A DNA stretch of 7,422 nt, from assembly GCA_903821255.1 (NCBI GenBank), contig CAIJKT010000204.1, positions 1 through 7,422 on the forward strand. Reading direction: 5' to 3'. The notes beneath the pieces were generated by a model that had not been told where the DNA came from, searched no databases, and saw nothing but the letters and a program-made list of their open reading frames with translations. Made by a program: the position numbers and the translations under genes. The DNA is from an uncultured Lentisphaeria bacterium (GTDB lineage Bacteria; Verrucomicrobiota; Lentisphaeria; Victivallales; Victivallaceae). Each line of letters opens with the position of its first letter. Position 1 is the stretch's first letter. This document shows, in pieces, positions 1 to 7,061 of the stretch.

Positions 1-1
1 C

Positions 2-331
2 GGTCCCGACAATAAGAAAATGCCGATTTATACATTCTACGACGATATTACCGCTACAGGCGCGGAACTGACCAACGGGAACTTTGAGTCGTTCGATGGA
101 GACAATCCGGACGGCTGGTGGTTCTGGAATCCGGACGCAAATCATCCGGCGCAAATAGTCTGTGATACCAATGCGCATGGCGGCAAATATTTTGCGGCGG
201 CATGGAACCAGGGGGCGGTGGTGCAGAATATCAATGTAAAAGCGAATAAAGTCACGATACGCGGATTCGCGATGCCGGCCGGAGCCTGGGGCGGAGTAAA
301 AACATCAGCAGTTGCGCCGAATGCTCCATAG
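2..331 (+). CDS. 3' end of a carbohydrate-binding-module-like protein (5' end outside window)
   Basis: The reading frame is open from the first bases and ends at TAG 329-331, giving the last 109 residues of a longer protein. The ATG at position 20 lies inside the frame and is probably not the start. Fragment residues 9-16 (IYTFYDDI) look like the closing strand of one CBM4/9-type beta-sandwich. Residues 24-42 (TNGNFES, then a W-rich DGWWFW stretch) look like the opening of a second such module. This suggests tandem sugar-binding modules at the C-terminus of a secreted enzyme or surface protein. The second module stops after roughly 85 residues, with no closing DD strand, so it looks short for its type. 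The protein's main domain cannot be seen. The fold assignment is from motif appearance only; a generic Ig-like domain is possible. The next gene lies 97 nt downstream on the same strand. Confidence 0.6.
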   Translation, partial: GPDNKKMPIYTFYDDITATGAELTNGNFESFDGDNPDGWWFWNPDANHPAQIVCDTNAHGGKYFAAAWNQGAVVQNINVKANKVTIRGFAMPAGAWGGVKTSAVAPNAP

Positions 332-428
332 AAATAGAAGGTTGCGGCTGTAAATTGAGAACTGAGTCAATGCTGTGATTTTTTTGCATCAGTCTGTGCG
401 ATATGCACTACAAGCAACGAAGAAAAAA
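332..428 (+). other. 97-nt intergenic gap, no clear signal
   Basis: This gap separates the truncated-looking upstream gene from the signal-peptide glycosidase gene. It contains a T-run (379-385) and an A-rich stretch just before the chosen ATG. I see no convincing -35/-10 pair, no hairpin followed by T residues, and only a weak purine-rich ribosome-binding stretch (about 419-424). Whether the downstream gene is cotranscribed with the upstream one cannot be decided from the sequence. Confidence 0.4.
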
Positions 429-2030
429 ATGAATAAGGCAAGAAACAAATCAAAAATGAACAACATGTCGTCCGCATTTGTAAAAAGGTTTTTCATAATA
501 CTCGTTTTTGCGCTGGTCGCTGCGCTCCATGGCGAAGACAACGCCAGCATAACTGTCGATCCGCAGAAAGTAATCGGCACTGTCAATCAGATGGTTTTCG
601 GGAATAATGTCTCCTGTCTGCAACTGCCCTACGAGTGGTCTCATTCCAGGAATACCGGCAATGGCGTCTGGAATCCCGTTACGCATGATGCCCGGGCGGA
701 TTTTCTTGCTCTATTTAAAGAAATGGGCGTGAAGTCGGCGCGCTATCCATCAGGCAGCGACGCCAACACTTACAAGTGGACCGAATTTGTCGGTCCAAAG
801 GAGACCAGACCCAAGCGTCTTTTCGGTCTCAATGAATGGCTGTCGTGGTGCCGTGAACTAAGCGCAGTGCCGGTTTTTACCGTCAATGAAAATGCCACGC
901 CGGAGGAAGCCGCTGATCTGGTGGATTATCTGAACGGGCCGGCGGACGCCAACCATCCATGGGCGCTGAAACGGGCGGCCTGGGGACATCCGGAACCATA
1001 TAATGTAACCTGGTTCGAACTCGGGAACGAATGTTATTTTAACAAGAAACGTTTCCCGGACGGCGCGGCATATGCCGACTGGGCCGCAAAGATTGACCGC
1101 GCCATGAAGGCAAGAGATCCCGGTATACGCCTCGGGCTGGTCGTCAAGTTTAACTGGGGCCGGGATGCTGCGGAATGGAATGAAAGCGTATTTAAGCGAG
1201 CGAAATTCGGTGACTTTGCCATCCACCACACCTACCCGAATGCTTTCGACGGAAACAAATATGAAGATCAGGAAAGCGCCATGGGAGCGCTGCTTATGGG
1301 GTCGGAACAATGGGCGGCGCTCTATCGGAAAATAAACGCCGACATCAAACAATGGAGCGGTAGAGATTTGCCGATTGCCGTTACCGAATTCCAGGGCTAC
1401 TGGCCGGAGGGCAAAAACAAGGACTTCAACTATTACCTTTACTCCTGGGGGAACGCCTTCTTCTGCGGCGATCTGACCCGCGAGATGCTGATGCCGTCGA
1501 ACCACGTCAATATGGCTCACTATTTCCAGGCAACGGGAATTCAACTAAAACCGGTTGCTGATTCAGCCGTCCGCAACGGCAAAGAAACAGCCTGGAAACG
1601 CTTCCCCGCCTTTTTCGTCTCCCGGCTATGGGGCCAGCACACGGGAACAGACATCCTTGCCGCCGATGTCGCGGCTCCGCTGGTGAAAATCAAGTGGTTC
1701 GGCATCGTGAAAGAAGCTCAATGCCAGGCCGTTACAGCCCTTGCCAGCCGCCGGGAAGACGGTACAATCTGCCTTATGGTATTCAACCGCGATATGAAAA
1801 ATGATATCCCGGTAACGATCCGTGTCAAAGGTAAATCCATCGAGCGGGCAAAGTGCTGGCAGGTGACATCGCCCTCCCTGGTCTACGCGAATCCGGACAA
1901 TACTGATATGGAGACGATTTCCGGCGCTGCTGTTGCCGGCTTGAAACCGGACGGGTTCACCGTAAAGTTGCCGAAGTTCTCAATAACTGCCTTTGAAATG
2001 GGTGTTTCCGCAGCGCCCGAAACCCGTTAA
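429..2030 (+). CDS. Exported clan GH-A glycosidase, GH51/GH39-like (putative alpha-L-arabinofuranosidase)
   Basis: The protein is 533 aa and probably hydrolyses glycosidic bonds outside the cytoplasm with retention of configuration. Residues 1-35 form a Sec signal peptide: a basic N-region (VKR at 18-20), a hydrophobic core at 21-33, and a likely cut near LHG|ED. There is no lipobox Cys, so the product should be periplasmic or secreted. The mature start (GTVNQMVFGNN) resembles the opening of GH51 proteins. A TIM barrel follows. WFELGNE supplies the acid/base Glu201, and VTEFQGYW supplies the nucleophile Glu320. Their 119-residue spacing equals that of Geobacillus AbfA (E175/E294, GH51), though GH39 spacing is nearly the same. 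From about residue 400 a beta-sandwich C-terminal domain follows. The ATG at 429 was chosen; GTG 375 upstream and ATG 456 or 465 downstream are alternatives, and no strong ribosome site decides. The next gene starts 16 nt after the stop. Substrate is unproven; arabinofuranoside is the best guess. Confidence 0.78.
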   Translation: MNKARNKSKMNNMSSAFVKRFFIILVFALVAALHGEDNASITVDPQKVIGTVNQMVFGNNVSCLQLPYEWSHSRNTGNGVWNPVTHDARADFLALFKEMGVKSARYPSGSDANTYKWTEFVGPKETRPKRLFGLNEWLSWCRELSAVPVFTVNENATPEEAADLVDYLNGPADANHPWALKRAAWGHPEPYNVTWFELGNECYFNKKRFPDGAAYADWAAKIDRAMKARDPGIRLGLVVKFNWGRDAAEWNESVFKRAKFGDFAIHHTYPNAFDGNKYEDQESAMGALLMGSEQWAALYRKINADIKQWSGRDLPIAVTEFQGYWPEGKNKDFNYYLYSWGNAFFCGDLTREMLMPSNHVNMAHYFQATGIQLKPVADSAVRNGKETAWKRFPAFFVSRLWGQHTGTDILAADVAAPLVKIKWFGIVKEAQCQAVTALASRREDGTICLMVFNRDMKNDIPVTIRVKGKSIERAKCWQVTSPSLVYANPDNTDMETISGAAVAGLKPDGFTVKLPKFSITAFEMGVSAAPETR

Positions 2031-2032
2031 TC

Positions 2033-2037
2033 AAGGA
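2033..2037 (+). promoter_or_regulatory. Ribosome-binding site for the GH36-type gene
   Basis: AAGGA lies 9 nt before ATG 2047. It fixes the start there and argues against the in-frame TTG at 1993, which would overlap the previous gene by 38 nt. A second ATG at 2053 is possible but is spaced less well. Confidence 0.75.
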
Positions 2038-2046
2038 TTTATTGCA

Positions 2047-4110
2047 ATGAACATGAATCAGGAAATCACAAGCTGTCTTACCGATGCCACACCAGTGACA
2101 CACAATCCGGACGGTCTCTGGAATTTATGTTTTGATGATACCAAATCTCTTGCGGGTCTGCGCAGCAGAGTCATGCTGCATGGAAGAAAGGCGGTGGATA
2201 TTATTGCAGGGGCGAAGATTACCAGTCACACTGCCAACAGCGTCACGCTCGTGCGGTCATTGAAAGATGTTCGCATAATAACGGAGTTTCAATGGGACAA
2301 GGCAGATTCTCTGCTGGAAATTTCTGTTGTTATTGAAGTTCCGAAAAACGGAAAGCCGGTACTGGTTGAATCTGTTGAACTGGTTTCAATTCCGCTGAGC
2401 GGGCTTCCTGTCCCGAAACCCGCGGGCAGCCGCAGGAACAAAGCGGAAAAAGGACTTTGCTTCTGGCGCAACTGGCATGATATATGGTATGACATCGGCT
2501 CAAAGCAAGTCGGACTGTCCGGAATCGCTCCGGAGGTGTCCGCCGACACGGCATATCTTGCCGGCGGAGTGTATTCCGGCGACGGAGAGTGGTCGCTTGT
2601 TGCGCTTTACCGTCAACCATGCGACTGGCAGGCGGCCATCGCGGTGGAGGATGGCCGGTTAGTGGCCCGCAACCTTATCGGAGCTACAGTCAGGCCGCGG
2701 CAGCCGCTGCATAGCGATAAACTTCGACTGGCAGTCGGCCTGCCGCTGACGGGAGCTATGCCGGTACTGCATCGGGAACATCAGCCCCGGCGGAACGCTT
2801 GCGAGGCGAAAGAACATTTCGGCTGGAACACCTGGGAAGCTTATCACGGCTCGATCAACACCGATACTGTTATGAAGAACGCTGCCGCTATCGCCGCCAT
2901 TCCGTGGCTGCGCGACCGCATCCGTTATATTACTATCGACGACGGCTGGGAGCGTAGTTACGGTGACTGGTACGCCAATGAACGTTTCCCTGACGGCATG
3001 GATGATTTGGCGCGCCGTATCCGGGATGCCGGATTTCAGCCCGGCATCTGGACTGCGCCGTTCTTCGCCAATTCGCAATCTGAGATCGCACAACTTCATC
3101 AGGACTGGCTTCTGCGCGACGGTGAAGTACCGGTACAGGACGGCGACCGTAATATCCTTGACCCGACCCACCCCGGGGTGCGCGCTTTTCTGTTTTCGCT
3201 GTACCAGCGTTTACGCGGCTGGGGTTACCGTTACTTTAAAACAGATTTTCTACGCGATCCGGTCATGTATGCCACGCCGCTGCGTCCTGAATACCGTCCA
3301 GGGTTGCGGCTGCACGACCCGGAACTCGGCATTGCCCGCGGCATGCGCGCCGCCATGCAGGCAATCCGCGCCGGAATTGGCGAGGATTCCTTCTGGCTTG
3401 GCTGCGGTACCGACATCGCTTCCGGCGCACTGCTCATGGACGGGTCCAGAATTGGCGGCGACATCGTTCCCTACTGGACTAGAGTGCCGTATCAGGCACG
3501 GTCTGTAATCCACAATTTTCACCTGCACGGTCATTTATTTCTGGCCGATCCCGACTTCCTTCTGGTAAAAGGGACTGACACCTGCCTGCCGGGCATGCTT
3601 GATGTGCCGGAGGACAGCGGAGTGCCTTACGAGGTGGACGCCTGGAAAGGCGGGCGGGCAAACGGTTTGGCGGAGGTGCGTTCCTGGGCAAGCCTGGTGA
3701 TTCTGTCGGGCGGTCTGGTTAATCTATCCGACAAAATCGGAATACTTAACGAAGCCGGTCTCGACATCATTCGCACGGTACTCGAATATGCCGGCGGGAA
3801 TGCCGCCATCCCGATTGATTTATCCAATCCGATTCCCCGGGTTCTCCTGCGCCGGGACGGCCGGCAATGCATCCTCGGGCTGTTCAACTGGAGCAATGAC
3901 AAATCTGTGTCAGTTTTCGCCGGCCGGGGTCAGGGTATACCGTTCCCGGCTTCGGGCAGCGTTCACGATATCTGGTCAGGTGATGATATCCGCATGGAAA
4001 ACGATGCAATAACTGTAAAACTGCCGCCGCGCTGTTCCCGCCTGTTGAAATGGGATGCCGGCACAAATAAAATTTCAGCCGGTTTTCTTAACCGGAACAT
4101 TCCCGATTAA
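2047..4110 (+). CDS. GH36-type alpha-galactosidase-like glycosidase
   Basis: The protein is 687 aa, close to the usual length of GH36 enzymes, and has no signal peptide, so it should act in the cytoplasm on imported oligosaccharides. Residues 1 to about 250 form the N-terminal beta-sandwich. The TIM barrel starts near FGWNTW (258-263) and carries IDDGW (297-301), the clan GH-D sugar-binding motif shared with GH27. YFKTDFL places the predicted nucleophile at Asp400. RIGGDI places the predicted acid/base at Asp472, a spacing near that of characterised GH36 enzymes. A C-terminal beta domain lies from about 590 on. The segment before Asp472 (GCGTDIASGALLMDGSR) departs from the classic GH36 cysteine-glycine motif, so the sugar cleaved could be an alpha-galactoside or a related residue. 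It follows the secreted glycosidase by 16 nt and is likely cotranscribed with it. An inverted repeat at its 3' end (4079-4095) has no T-run. Confidence 0.8.
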   Translation: MNMNQEITSCLTDATPVTHNPDGLWNLCFDDTKSLAGLRSRVMLHGRKAVDIIAGAKITSHTANSVTLVRSLKDVRIITEFQWDKADSLLEISVVIEVPKNGKPVLVESVELVSIPLSGLPVPKPAGSRRNKAEKGLCFWRNWHDIWYDIGSKQVGLSGIAPEVSADTAYLAGGVYSGDGEWSLVALYRQPCDWQAAIAVEDGRLVARNLIGATVRPRQPLHSDKLRLAVGLPLTGAMPVLHREHQPRRNACEAKEHFGWNTWEAYHGSINTDTVMKNAAAIAAIPWLRDRIRYITIDDGWERSYGDWYANERFPDGMDDLARRIRDAGFQPGIWTAPFFANSQSEIAQLHQDWLLRDGEVPVQDGDRNILDPTHPGVRAFLFSLYQRLRGWGYRYFKTDFLRDPVMYATPLRPEYRPGLRLHDPELGIARGMRAAMQAIRAGIGEDSFWLGCGTDIASGALLMDGSRIGGDIVPYWTRVPYQARSVIHNFHLHGHLFLADPDFLLVKGTDTCLPGMLDVPEDSGVPYEVDAWKGGRANGLAEVRSWASLVILSGGLVNLSDKIGILNEAGLDIIRTVLEYAGGNAAIPIDLSNPIPRVLLRRDGRQCILGLFNWSNDKSVSVFAGRGQGIPFPASGSVHDIWSGDDIRMENDAITVKLPPRCSRLLKWDAGTNKISAGFLNRNIPD

Positions 4111-4150
4111 AGACTGTTCTGCCGTTATTGCATTCCGGTAAACATTCCCG
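4096..4150 (+). repeat. 10-bp direct repeat AACATTCCCG (two copies)
   Basis: AACATTCCCG occurs at 4096-4105, overlapping the last codons of the GH36-type gene, and again at 4141-4150. The starts are 45 bp apart, and each copy is preceded by a CCGG-containing stretch. A shorter TTCCCG recurs at 4166-4171. The copies sit just upstream of the promoter for the GH2 gene and could be regulator half-sites. The first copy is under coding constraint, so chance cannot be excluded. Confidence 0.4.
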
Positions 4151-4199
4151 TTTTGTATATATTATTTCCCGAATAAATGATTGTCAAGCGTTTTGTATA
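4149..4199 (+). repeat. 11-bp direct repeat CGTTTTGTATA flanking and inside the promoter
   Basis: CGTTTTGTATA is found exactly at 4149-4159 and 4189-4199, with starts 40 bp apart, close to four helical turns. The first copy lies upstream of the -35 element and the second lies between -35 and -10. This arrangement would suit a regulator binding on one DNA face, possibly with looping. The repeat itself is seen directly; the operator role is inference. Confidence 0.5.
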
Positions 4200-4208
4200 A
4201 TGTATAAT
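4181..4208 (+). promoter_or_regulatory. Sigma70-type promoter for the GH2/URO-D gene pair
   Basis: TTGTCA (4181-4186) and TATAAT (4203-4208) are separated by 16 bp. The -35 matches the consensus at five of six bases and the -10 is perfect. A second TATAAT at 4196-4201 is too close to the -35 to pair with it. Transcription would begin near 4215, leaving a leader of about 33 nt before ATG 4248. The promoter indicates that the last two genes can be expressed separately from the upstream glycosidase genes. Confidence 0.7.
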
Positions 4209-4213
4209 ATACA
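4201..4213 (+). promoter_or_regulatory. 13-bp inverted repeat over the -10 box, possible operator
   Basis: TGTAT-AAT-ATACA is a perfect 5-bp inverted repeat around a 3-bp centre and covers the whole -10 element. A repressor bound here would block RNA polymerase. AT-rich -10 regions give such palindromes easily, so its function is uncertain. Confidence 0.35.
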
Positions 4214-4232
4214 CAGAACGTTATTAATCGCG

Positions 4233-4239
4233 AAGGAAG
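4233..4239 (+). promoter_or_regulatory. Ribosome-binding site for the GH2 gene
   Basis: AAGGAAG lies 8 nt before ATG 4248. It fixes this start and rules out the in-frame TTG at 4128, which would lie upstream of the promoter and add 40 residues that do not look like part of a GH2 protein. Confidence 0.8.
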
Positions 4240-4247
4240 TATCGAGT

Positions 4248-5936
4248 ATGAATTTCCCTGTATGGACTAAGCGGGAGACAAACAGTCTCAACGGAGTATG
4301 GCAGTTTAAATTTACTGAATCCCGTGATTTCGACGACGATGCCGTTGCCGGGATTGAATATGACGACCTGATTTCGGTTCCTTGCGCGTTTGATGCGACG
4401 CCGGCTTATAACGGCAAGCGCGGTATTGGCTTCTATCGCACGACACTCACCGTCACGCCCGGCAAGGCGGCGCGAATCCTTTTCGGCGCTGTCGGCATGT
4501 ACTGCAAAGTATTCGTTGACAGATGCAAAGTCGGCGAACATTACGCCGCCTACACCCCGTTTCAATGCGAACTCCCTCCGGCAGTGAAAGCGGAGCGCGA
4601 ACTGGTAGTGATGGTTTGCAACCGTTTCGATTATGAACGCTACAAATTGCACGAGAATTACTTCGATTTCTACGCTTATGGCGGCATTTTCCGGGATGTC
4701 GAATTGCAACAGCTTCCCGACGGCCCTCTGATTGAATGGGTTGGTGTTGACACGCTTGATTACAAAACCGGCGCTTTACAGGTGAAAATCAAGTCAGTTC
4801 CCGGCAGGCAGACCCTGGAATTGACGCTGGATGGCAGCGACAGACAAGTGTTTCAGGACTGCGAATTCAAAGATGGTCAGCAAACGCTGGCGCTGATGTT
4901 AAAAAAATTCAAGCCCTGGTCGCCGGAGCACCCGGAACTGCATACGATCACCGTCGCGAATGGAACCGATACAATGATCGTGCGTTTCGGAGTCCGCCAG
5001 GTTTGGACTGAAAGAGGCAGGATAATCCTCAATGGCGAAGCCGTAAAACTGCTCGGTTACTGCCGTCACGAATCGCATCCGCAGTTCGGACCCGCTTTGC
5101 CTATGACCCAGTTGATCGGCGATCTGCAAATGCTCCGCGATCTTGGCTGCAACTTTGTCCGCGGCTCCCATTATCAACAGGACCCGCGCTTTCTGTCCCT
5201 GTGCGACGAACTTGGTTTCCTGGTATTTGAAGAAACTTTGAGCTGGCAGGCAAAATGTAAGAATTTTGCGGACCCGAAATTCATCGCGGCACAATTATAT
5301 CAGGCTCGATCCATGATTTTTTCCAGTTACAATAATCCTTGCGTTATCATTCGAGGCTTTCTTAACGAAGGACAAAGCGATGTCGAGGAAGCCAGGGAGT
5401 GCTACACGGCGCTTATAAAGCTGTTCCGGGAACTTGATCCGCACCGCCTGCTTACCTACGCCAGTTGCCGGGTGTTCAAAGATTTGTTTCTGGAGCAGAT
5501 TGATATCATTTCCTTCAATATCTATCCGGGCTGGTATCCTCACAACCCGGACGATGAATGTCCGCTCGGAGAAATTGTTCCGTACATTAACGTTCTGCAG
5601 GAAGGACTCAGGCAGCGCGGCCTCGACGACAAACCTTTCCTGATCTCTGAAATCGGAGCGGGGGCAATCTATGGCTGGCGCGACCCGATCTGCGCCCACT
5701 GGTCGGAGGAATACCAGCAGGAATATCTGCGGATTGTCTGTCAGGAAGTAGTGGACAATGACGGTATCGCCGGCGTGGCGCTGTGGCAATTCTGTGATAT
5801 CCGCACCTATCGCGGCGGTTACGCGCTGGGCCGCCCTCGCTGCTTCAACGACAAGGGAACCGTGGATGAATTCCGGCGTCCTAAGCTGGCTTATAACACC
5901 GTGAAAACGATATTTAAAGGTTATAAGCAACAATAA
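4248..5936 (+). CDS. GH2 beta-glucuronidase-like enzyme
   Basis: The protein is 562 aa (E. coli GusA has 603) and has no signal peptide, so it is likely cytoplasmic, releasing a terminal uronic acid from oligosaccharides. The order is GH2 sugar-binding jelly roll (about 8-175, with SLNGVWQF near its start), an Ig-like domain (about 178-262), then a TIM barrel. The barrel carries LLGYCRHE (268-275) and VRGSHY (304-309), typical of GH2. The predicted acid/base is Glu374 (FLNEGQ) and the nucleophile is Glu468 (ISEIGAGA), 94 apart against 91 in GusA (E413/E504). FNDKG at 533-537 supplies Asn534 and Lys536, matching the NxK motif (N566/K568) that holds the glucuronate carboxylate. This makes beta-glucuronidase more likely than beta-galactosidase, though a beta-galacturonidase is possible. 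It has its own promoter and sits 36 nt before the URO-D-like gene. Confidence 0.85.
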   Translation: MNFPVWTKRETNSLNGVWQFKFTESRDFDDDAVAGIEYDDLISVPCAFDATPAYNGKRGIGFYRTTLTVTPGKAARILFGAVGMYCKVFVDRCKVGEHYAAYTPFQCELPPAVKAERELVVMVCNRFDYERYKLHENYFDFYAYGGIFRDVELQQLPDGPLIEWVGVDTLDYKTGALQVKIKSVPGRQTLELTLDGSDRQVFQDCEFKDGQQTLALMLKKFKPWSPEHPELHTITVANGTDTMIVRFGVRQVWTERGRIILNGEAVKLLGYCRHESHPQFGPALPMTQLIGDLQMLRDLGCNFVRGSHYQQDPRFLSLCDELGFLVFEETLSWQAKCKNFADPKFIAAQLYQARSMIFSSYNNPCVIIRGFLNEGQSDVEEARECYTALIKLFRELDPHRLLTYASCRVFKDLFLEQIDIISFNIYPGWYPHNPDDECPLGEIVPYINVLQEGLRQRGLDDKPFLISEIGAGAIYGWRDPICAHWSEEYQQEYLRIVCQEVVDNDGIAGVALWQFCDIRTYRGGYALGRPRCFNDKGTVDEFRRPKLAYNTVKTIFKGYKQQ

Positions 5937-5959
5937 AAACCAGGATGGTTAAAGCCGGC

Positions 5960-5963
5960 AGGA
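5960..5963 (+). promoter_or_regulatory. Ribosome-binding site for the URO-D-like gene
   Basis: AGGA, within CAGGAA (5959-5964), lies 9 nt before ATG 5973. The short gap and lack of a promoter between the stop at 5936 and this site support cotranscription with the GH2 gene. Confidence 0.65.
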
Positions 5964-5972
5964 ACATTTTAT

Positions 5973-7052
5973 ATGAATTTACATCATCTATTCCCCGAAG
6001 AGGAACTGGCGCGGCGGCGCGGGCGGCTGGAACATTTCTGGAATAATGATCAGGAACAGCGGACGATCATTGTTCCCCAGGCTAATGTCAACTATACAAA
6101 CATTCTTGACCGCGATGAAGCGCGTCAGAAGTACAAAGACTCGCTTGAACACGAATCTCGTCTTGGTTATGATTCGCTGCCGGCATTCAGAACCGTTCTC
6201 GGCACTCCGGCGCTCGCCAGCGCATTCGGAGGCGCATGGCACATTGATGAAAACAGGATGTTCTGGATAGACCCGGTCATTAATAATCCTGAAGATGTGT
6301 ACCGGCTTGCGCTGCCGCCTCCAATGAGCGGCCTGATAAAGAAATCAGTTGACAACTACCGCTATGCAGTGGCGGATATAGACGGATATGTACCGCCTCG
6401 CGTACCGGATATGCAGGGGCCCCTCAATACCGCATCGATGATGTGGAAACAGGAGGATTTCATTCTTGCCATGTATGACAACCCAAAGGAGGTACATCAT
6501 CTCCTGTCACTGGTTACCGATTATATTATTTCCGTATTTCACTATTTCCGCGACACCTTTGAAGATGCGGAACTCCTGCCCTGGCCTCCCGTGCATATGC
6601 CGCAGAAATACGGGGTCGGCATCATTGAAGATTTTACCGAACTTATGTCGCCGGACCTCTACCGCGAATTCGGACTGCCTTATGTAAATCGTATCTCAGA
6701 CGAATTTGGCGGTGTTTTCATTCACTGCTGCGCACGATTTAAGCATCACTGGGATGTGTTTGATGAGATACATAATCTTCGCGGACTGGATACAATGTGT
6801 CCGTTCACAGATCCGGCCGAAGTTGCCGCGCGCTTTCCCGATATCGCACACATGGTGCAGTTGTTCAACCCTGAGAAAGAGAAAAGGTTCGGCTCACGAA
6901 CGGAAGATGCCGTACAATTCATTTGCGGACAAATACCGGAACAAACGCGGCTGATGTTTCTGGCATGGGAAACGGACAACGGCCTGGATGCCGGTTATAT
7001 AGACGCGATTCAGAAATGCCGGATGAGTTCAATCGCCCCTGTAAAGCGTTAA
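5973..7052 (+). CDS. Uroporphyrinogen-decarboxylase superfamily protein, methyltransferase-like
   Basis: The protein is 359 aa, the usual size for the URO-D superfamily, and soluble. This superfamily includes heme-pathway HemE and the zinc methyltransferases (MtaA, CmuA type) that move methyl groups between corrinoid proteins and acceptors. The core barrel strand GVFIHCC (247-253) gives His251 and Cys253, an H-x-C pair like the zinc ligands of the methyltransferases. HemE does not need this pair, and its N-terminal arginine-rich substrate motif is not apparent here. The third zinc Cys normally found near the C-terminus is unclear: Cys276 and Cys318 are candidates, and the region LAWETDNGLDAG lacks the usual C-x-IPP-TP pattern. 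No corrinoid-binding protein gene lies in the window. Placement behind a glucuronidase-like gene points to sugar metabolism rather than heme synthesis. Specific function unknown. Confidence 0.7.
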   Translation: MNLHHLFPEEELARRRGRLEHFWNNDQEQRTIIVPQANVNYTNILDRDEARQKYKDSLEHESRLGYDSLPAFRTVLGTPALASAFGGAWHIDENRMFWIDPVINNPEDVYRLALPPPMSGLIKKSVDNYRYAVADIDGYVPPRVPDMQGPLNTASMMWKQEDFILAMYDNPKEVHHLLSLVTDYIISVFHYFRDTFEDAELLPWPPVHMPQKYGVGIIEDFTELMSPDLYREFGLPYVNRISDEFGGVFIHCCARFKHHWDVFDEIHNLRGLDTMCPFTDPAEVAARFPDIAHMVQLFNPEKEKRFGSRTEDAVQFICGQIPEQTRLMFLAWETDNGLDAGYIDAIQKCRMSSIAPVKR

Positions 7053-7061
7053 ATCTCTGAT

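Noticed and set aside
858..1544. 228-codon open frame on the minus strand inside the GH51/39-like gene
   Set aside because: It lies wholly opposite a gene with clear catalytic motifs, has no recognisable domain or ribosome-binding site, and follows from the codon pattern of the sense gene.
2963..3508. 181-codon open frame in another plus-strand frame inside the GH36-type gene
   Set aside because: It is fully nested in the barrel coding region with both predicted catalytic Asp residues, and its translation shows no domain.
4079..4095. Hairpin CCGGTT-TTCTT-AACCGG near the end of the GH36-type gene, considered as a terminator
   Set aside because: The 6-bp stem is perfect, but it lies inside the coding sequence and is followed by AACATTCCCG rather than a run of T.
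4128..4247. Upstream TTG start adding 40 residues to the GH2 protein
   Set aside because: It lies before the promoter, has no ribosome-binding site, and the added residues do not resemble a signal peptide or GH2 sequence; ATG 4248 has a strong site.
5295..5933. 212-codon open frame on the minus strand opposite the GH2 gene
   Set aside because: It is a mirror of a well-supported coding sequence, has no motif or ribosome-binding site, and covers the conserved nucleophile and NxK region of the sense gene.
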